Source: Pseudomonadota bacterium (GTDB lineage: Bacteria > Pseudomonadota > Gammaproteobacteria > Pseudomonadales > UBA5518). Taken from it: a stretch of DNA of 6,990 nt. Location: positions 1 to 6,990 of the forward strand of contig JAKJFB010000140.1 in NCBI GenBank assembly GCA_022705125.1, written 5' to 3'. This document shows positions 4,602 to 6,990 of this stretch, piece by piece; the first letter of the stretch is position 1; the number at the start of each line of letters is the position of its first letter. Position numbers and translations under genes: made by a program. A model generated the notes under the pieces. The model saw nothing but the letters and a program-made list of their open reading frames with translations, made no database searches and was not told where the DNA came from.

Positions 4602-5635
4602 GGGGTGTCTCCTGGCCATGGGCCGCGCCGGCGCCAGTAATCGCGCGCGAGCGCCAGCGCGGCGTCGGCGTCGTTGGCGCCACCGAGCGCCAGCAGCGCG
4701 GCCGCTGCCGTGCCGATCACCGCGGCTTCCCCGTAGGCGTCCTCGGTGCGGCCGTTCCACAGCGCGGGCAGCAGCGCCACGTCCGGCACGATGGCGGCGT
4801 CGCCGCGTTCGGCCAGCTGGCGCGTGAAACCGAGCTCGCGTTGCGCATCGCCCTCGAGCAGGATGCAGCGGCTGTCGGCATTGGGGCGCAATTCGCATTC
4901 GCCGCCCTCTCCACGGAAGATCAGCGCGCGCGGCTGCCCGAGCTGTCGCGCCGCGCCCGCGTGCAGCACGGCATAGGCCGGGTGCTGCAGGCTGTGCATC
5001 GTGGCGGGCGCGGCCAGCGGGTTCATGTGGCGCACGAAGGTGTTCACCGGCGAGCGCAGGCCGAACAGGTGGCGCAGGTTCAGCAGCGCCTGCAGGCCCG
5101 GGCTGAACAGCGCGAGCGGCGCGTACGCGAAACGGCGCGTATCCAGCGCCTCGCGCACCTCCTGCCAGTCGCGCGCGGGCGCGATGCCGAGCGCCGGCAG
5201 CGCCTGGGCTGCGAAAAGGCGGTTGCGCGCGTGCGGCTCGCAGCCGTGCATCAGCACGCGGTGCCCGTGCGCGGCCAGCAGCAGCGCCGACAGCAGGTAC
5301 CACGGCGGCTGCTGGCGTTTGCCCGCGTAGGTCGGCCAGTCCAGGTCGACGAGTATCGGGGCCTCCGGCAGTTGTGCGCGCTCGCGCGCGGCCTGCACGA
5401 AACCGGCGATCTCCTCGGCGGTTTCCTCCTTCACGCGCAGCAGCATCAGGAAGGCGCCGGTCTGCAGCGGGTCGGCCTCGCCGTCCAGGATCATCCCGAG
5501 CGCTTTGCGCGCCTCCTCGCGTTCGAGCGAGCGCGCGCCACGGCGTCCGCGCCCGAGCGTGCGCACGAAGGGCGCGAAGGGATGTTCCTCGGGGCACGAT
5601 GATGGCGGCGCGGACAGGTGCATGGGCTTGCTCAC
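4598..5635 (-). CDS. ybiB: YbiB/TrpD2-like protein (anthranilate phosphoribosyltransferase fold)
   Basis: A 345-residue member of the TrpD2/YbiB branch of the glycosyltransferase family 3 fold. E. coli YbiB binds nucleic acids and has no anthranilate phosphoribosyltransferase activity. Seen: the helical N-terminal domain (HPFAPFVRTLGRG, then EARKALGMILDGEADPLQTGAFLMLLRVKEETAEEIAGF in outline, about 18-79), then DLDWPTYAGKRQQPPW (about 97-112), GHRVLMHG (124-131), and HMNPLAAP and GEGGECELRP further on. The GTGGD phosphoribosyl-pyrophosphate motif of true TrpD is replaced by YAGKRQQ, so a role in tryptophan synthesis is unlikely. The start is GTG 5635 in a GTGA overlap with the tusE stop; an ATG at 5623 is an alternative. 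In E. coli ybiB is under LexA control, but no LexA box is visible here. Its place between tusE and trmA suggests a tRNA- or RNA-related role (inference). Confidence 0.85.
   Translation of the reverse strand: MSKPMHLSAPPSSCPEEHPFAPFVRTLGRGRRGARSLEREEARKALGMILDGEADPLQTGAFLMLLRVKEETAEEIAGFVQAARERAQLPEAPILVDLDWPTYAGKRQQPPWYLLSALLLAAHGHRVLMHGCEPHARNRLFAAQALPALGIAPARDWQEVREALDTRRFAYAPLALFSPGLQALLNLRHLFGLRSPVNTFVRHMNPLAAPATMHSLQHPAYAVLHAGAARQLGQPRALIFRGEGGECELRPNADSRCILLEGDAQRELGFTRQLAERGDAAIVPDVALLPALWNGRTEDAYGEAAVIGTAAAALLALGGANDADAALALARDYWRRRGPWPGDTP
4608..4613 (-). promoter_or_regulatory. Ribosome binding site deciding the trmA GTG start
   Basis: AGGAGA on the minus strand, inside the end of ybiB. 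The AGGAG core is 7 bases before the GTG at 4601-4599. It lies downstream of the alternative ATG at 4619, so it can only serve the GTG. Confidence 0.65.
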
Positions 5636-5958
5636 AGACAGTGCTCGGGGCGGGGCAGGCCCGCGATCTTCGCCGCCACGCGCGCGGGGCTGCCGGGGAA
5701 CAGTCCGAGCAGGTAGACGCTGCGGCCCTTGTCGGGACCGAGCGTGCGTCGCGTCAGGCTGACCAATGCGCGCATGGCGGGCGCGTGCTCGTGCTCGCGA
5801 TAGTACGCTTGCAGCATGTGCAGGATCTCGCGGTGCGCGGGCGTCAGCGTGAGGCCTTCCTCGCGCGCGAGCGCGGTGGCCACCTGCTCGTTCCAGTCGG
5901 CCCGATCCAGCAGGAAACCGTCCGCATCGCGCGGCGGCAGCGCTGCGTTTGCTTTCAT
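5632..5958 (-). CDS. tusE: TusE, sulfur-relay carrier of the DsrC family
   Basis: A 108-residue DsrC/TusE-family protein. In the Tus pathway TusE takes a persulfide from TusBCD and hands it to MnmA for 2-thiolation of wobble uridine 34 in tRNA. Seen: ADGFLLDRADWNEQVATALA near the N-terminus, LTPAHREILHMLQAYYREH, and the C-terminal arm LFPGSPARVAAKIAGLPRP ending HCL. The penultimate Cys107 is the sulfur-carrying residue. True DsrC proteins have a second Cys 11 residues earlier; here that place is Ala96, so this is the TusE type and not the two-cysteine dissimilatory DsrC. The ATG at 5958 follows the tusB stop by a single base. Confidence 0.93.
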   Translation of the reverse strand: MKANAALPPRDADGFLLDRADWNEQVATALAREEGLTLTPAHREILHMLQAYYREHEHAPAMRALVSLTRRTLGPDKGRSVYLLGLFPGSPARVAAKIAGLPRPEHCL

Positions 5959-5959
5959 C

Positions 5960-6259
5960 TCAGAACCAGGACACGGTGCGCGGGTGCGCGACCGCGAGAT
6001 CGACGAAGCCACCGTAGTCGATCGTGATGACGCAGGCCGGTAGCCGTGCGTCGATGCCGCGCGCGGCACAGTCTTCCGCGAGCGCGAAGATGGCTACGCC
6101 GGCCGCGCGCAGTGCGTGCAGCACGTCGGCGGCCTCACCGAGCGCGGCATAGACGCCGTCGCCGCTCAGCAGCAGGGCATCGTCGGCGGCGATCACGCGG
6201 GCGCATTCCTCGAGACAGCTGCCCGCGAACGGCGAGGCGGAGAGTATGTGCAGGGTCAT
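5960..6259 (-). CDS. tusB: TusB/DsrH-type sulfur-relay subunit
   Basis: A 99-residue protein of the DsrH/TusB family and the smallest subunit of the (TusBCD)2 hexamer. Seen: MTLHILSASPF, ALLLSGDGVYAAL (the conserved LL-x3-DGVYA pattern), VAIFALAEDCAARGI, and VITIDYGGFVDLAVAHPRTVSWF at the end, which parallels the IDYTDFV and HP-x-W end of E. coli TusB. Cysteines at 15 and 19 are near the position of the conserved Cys of DsrH in sulfur oxidisers, so a sulfur-binding role cannot be excluded. The start at ATG 6259 is 7 bases after the tusC stop. An open frame continues upstream inside tusC, but the family N-terminus begins at this ATG. Confidence 0.9.
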   Translation of the reverse strand: MTLHILSASPFAGSCLEECARVIAADDALLLSGDGVYAALGEAADVLHALRAAGVAIFALAEDCAARGIDARLPACVITIDYGGFVDLAVAHPRTVSWF

Positions 6260-6266
6260 CGGCGGT

Positions 6267-6647
6267 TCATACCGTGAGCACGCGCTCGTGCGCGCCGAAC
6301 AGTTCCCGGAGCTCCACCGGCCCGGCCAGGCGCACCGGCAGCGCGAGGTCCCGCGCGTCCAGCCCGCGCGCCGCGAGTGCTGCCGCCTCGGCATGGACTT
6401 CCTCCACGCCGTAGTCCGCCAGTGTGCCGAGCAGCTTTTCCAGGCTGCGCGACAATTCCGCGGCAGGACGTTGCCCGGGAGCGAGTGCCAGCACGCCGTC
6501 ACCGAGGAACAGCAGCGTGACCGGCTGGTCGAAGGCCGCGAAAGCCATCGCGACGTCGATGGCATCGCGCGCGCGTGAGCGACCGTACGGGGCGTTGCGG
6601 CACACCACCAGCACGCTGCGCCGCGCGGCGGTTTGCGGGGAGCTCAT
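6267..6647 (-). CDS. tusC: TusC/DsrF-type sulfur-relay subunit
   Basis: A 126-residue DsrF/TusC-family protein, the structural middle subunit of the TusBCD complex. Seen: SVLVVCRNAPYGRSRARDAIDVAMAFAAF (about 11-39, key residues APYG...R-A-D), VTLLFLGDGVLALAPGQRP (about 43-61) and LEKLLGTLADYGVEEVHAEAAALAARGLD, which follow E. coli TusC closely (APHG, FFIADGV, PGQKP, LLGLYDIE, AASLRERGLD). The ATG at 6647 overlaps the tusD stop as ATGA, which indicates translational coupling. Confidence 0.93.
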   Translation of the reverse strand: MSSPQTAARRSVLVVCRNAPYGRSRARDAIDVAMAFAAFDQPVTLLFLGDGVLALAPGQRPAAELSRSLEKLLGTLADYGVEEVHAEAAALAARGLDARDLALPVRLAGPVELRELFGAHERVLTV

Positions 6648-6990
6648 CCGCCGAAGTCCAGGATACGGTCGGAGCGGATACTGGCCTCGACCAGCTGGCC
6701 CAGCCCCGAGAGCTCAAAGCCCTGGCGCAAGCTAGCCGCCCCGAGCGCGTGGCGCGCGGCCTCGCGCTCGTCGACAATGCCGCGACGCAGCGCCGAGCTC
6801 ACGCAGCTCACCAGGTCCACACCGTGCTCGGCGGCCAGCTGCTGCCACAGCGCCGGCAGGTCGGCCTCGCCGCTCGCGGCGCAGTTCAGGGCGGTGCTGT
6901 TGTGCACGCCATCAGCGAAGAAGAACACGCGGTACAGCGTGTGACCGCGCGCGAGGAGCGCGCACGCGAAGCGGTAGGCAGCATGGCTGG
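6644..6990 (-). CDS. tusD: TusD/DsrE-type sulfurtransferase (C-terminal part)
   Basis: The gene enters from the right edge. 114 residues are visible, and about 14-16 N-terminal residues are outside if it has the usual 128-130. TusD accepts sulfur from TusA within the TusBCD complex and passes it to TusE. Seen: SHAAYRFACALLARGHTLYRVFFF (in outline), ADGVHNST, LWQQLAAEHGVDLVSCVSSALRRGIVD and LRQGFELSGLGQLVEASIRSDRILDF in pieces matching E. coli TusD (CVAAALRRGVVDE, GFTLSGLGALAEAS). The active-site Cys is visible residue 62, equal to Cys78 of E. coli by the motif CV-x3-ALRRG. It is the first visible gene of the operon, and the promoter must lie beyond the right edge. Confidence 0.92.
   Translation of the reverse strand, partial: SHAAYRFACALLARGHTLYRVFFFADGVHNSTALNCAASGEADLPALWQQLAAEHGVDLVSCVSSALRRGIVDEREAARHALGAASLRQGFELSGLGQLVEASIRSDRILDFGG

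Noticed and set aside
3246..4640. Long plus-strand open frame (464 codons) opposite phhB and trmA
   Set aside because: It is antisense to two genes with complete catalytic motifs and has a low-complexity Arg/Ala/Glu-rich composition typical of GC-rich shadow frames.
4602..5597. Upstream extension of the trmA frame through ybiB (699 codons in all)
   Set aside because: The extension is an Arg/Ala-rich shadow of ybiB. TrmA of normal length starts at GTG 4601 with its own ribosome site.
4841..5602. Plus-strand open frame opposite ybiB
   Set aside because: Its composition is Arg/Gln/Ala-rich with no recognisable motif, and the opposite strand encodes a clear YbiB.

Overview
The window looks like chromosomal DNA of a GC-rich gammaproteobacterium. 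The evidence is the complete tus-type sulfur-relay cluster, a TrmA of E. coli length, a YbiB/TrpD2 paralogue, a CTG-N10-CAG LexA site and TTATNCACA DnaA boxes. A sulfur-oxidising relative (Chromatiales-like) is possible, because DsrEFH/TusDCB proteins are common there, but this is inference. No tRNA, rRNA, CRISPR array or transposase gene was seen.

Layout. (1) 1-1028, minus strand: imuA followed by the start of imuB, the SOS-inducible translesion mutagenesis genes. A LexA box lies 2 bases from the imuA start codon. The 3' end of imuA carries three copies of a REP-like palindromic repeat (237-330) that are read through as protein. (2) 1029-1383: intergenic region with the LexA box, a perfect DnaA box, an AT-rich stretch and a tandem DnaA-box pair. 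(3) 1384-2012, plus strand: a dimeric (MazG-superfamily) dUTPase gene broken by a one-base frameshift near 1660-1679. (4) 2013-2261: a second intergenic region with nearly the same layout as the first: DnaA box, AT-rich stretch, tandem DnaA boxes with the same 12-bp period, plus one inverted box. (5) 2262-3161, plus strand: an unnamed protein with a duplicated winged-helix-like N-terminal module and a PD-(D/E)XK-type nuclease-like C-terminus. (6) 3168-6990, minus strand: a tightly packed operon, in transcription order tusD-tusC-tusB-tusE-ybiB(trpD2)-trmA-phhB. Junctions are ATGA or GTGA overlaps or gaps of 1-21 bases.

How the parts fit. The right-hand operon combines the Tus relay (sulfur for 2-thiolation of tRNA wobble uridine 34) with TrmA (5-methylation of tRNA uridine 54) and a nucleic-acid-binding YbiB, so it is mostly a tRNA-uridine modification operon. 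The left side is DNA-damage and nucleotide-pool related: ImuA/ImuB, dUTPase and a nuclease-like protein. The most striking unexplained signal is that four perfect TTATNCACA boxes, all in the same orientation, are confined to the two AT-rich gaps flanking the dUTPase. This suggests a bipartite DnaA-dependent origin or another DnaA regulatory or titration locus.
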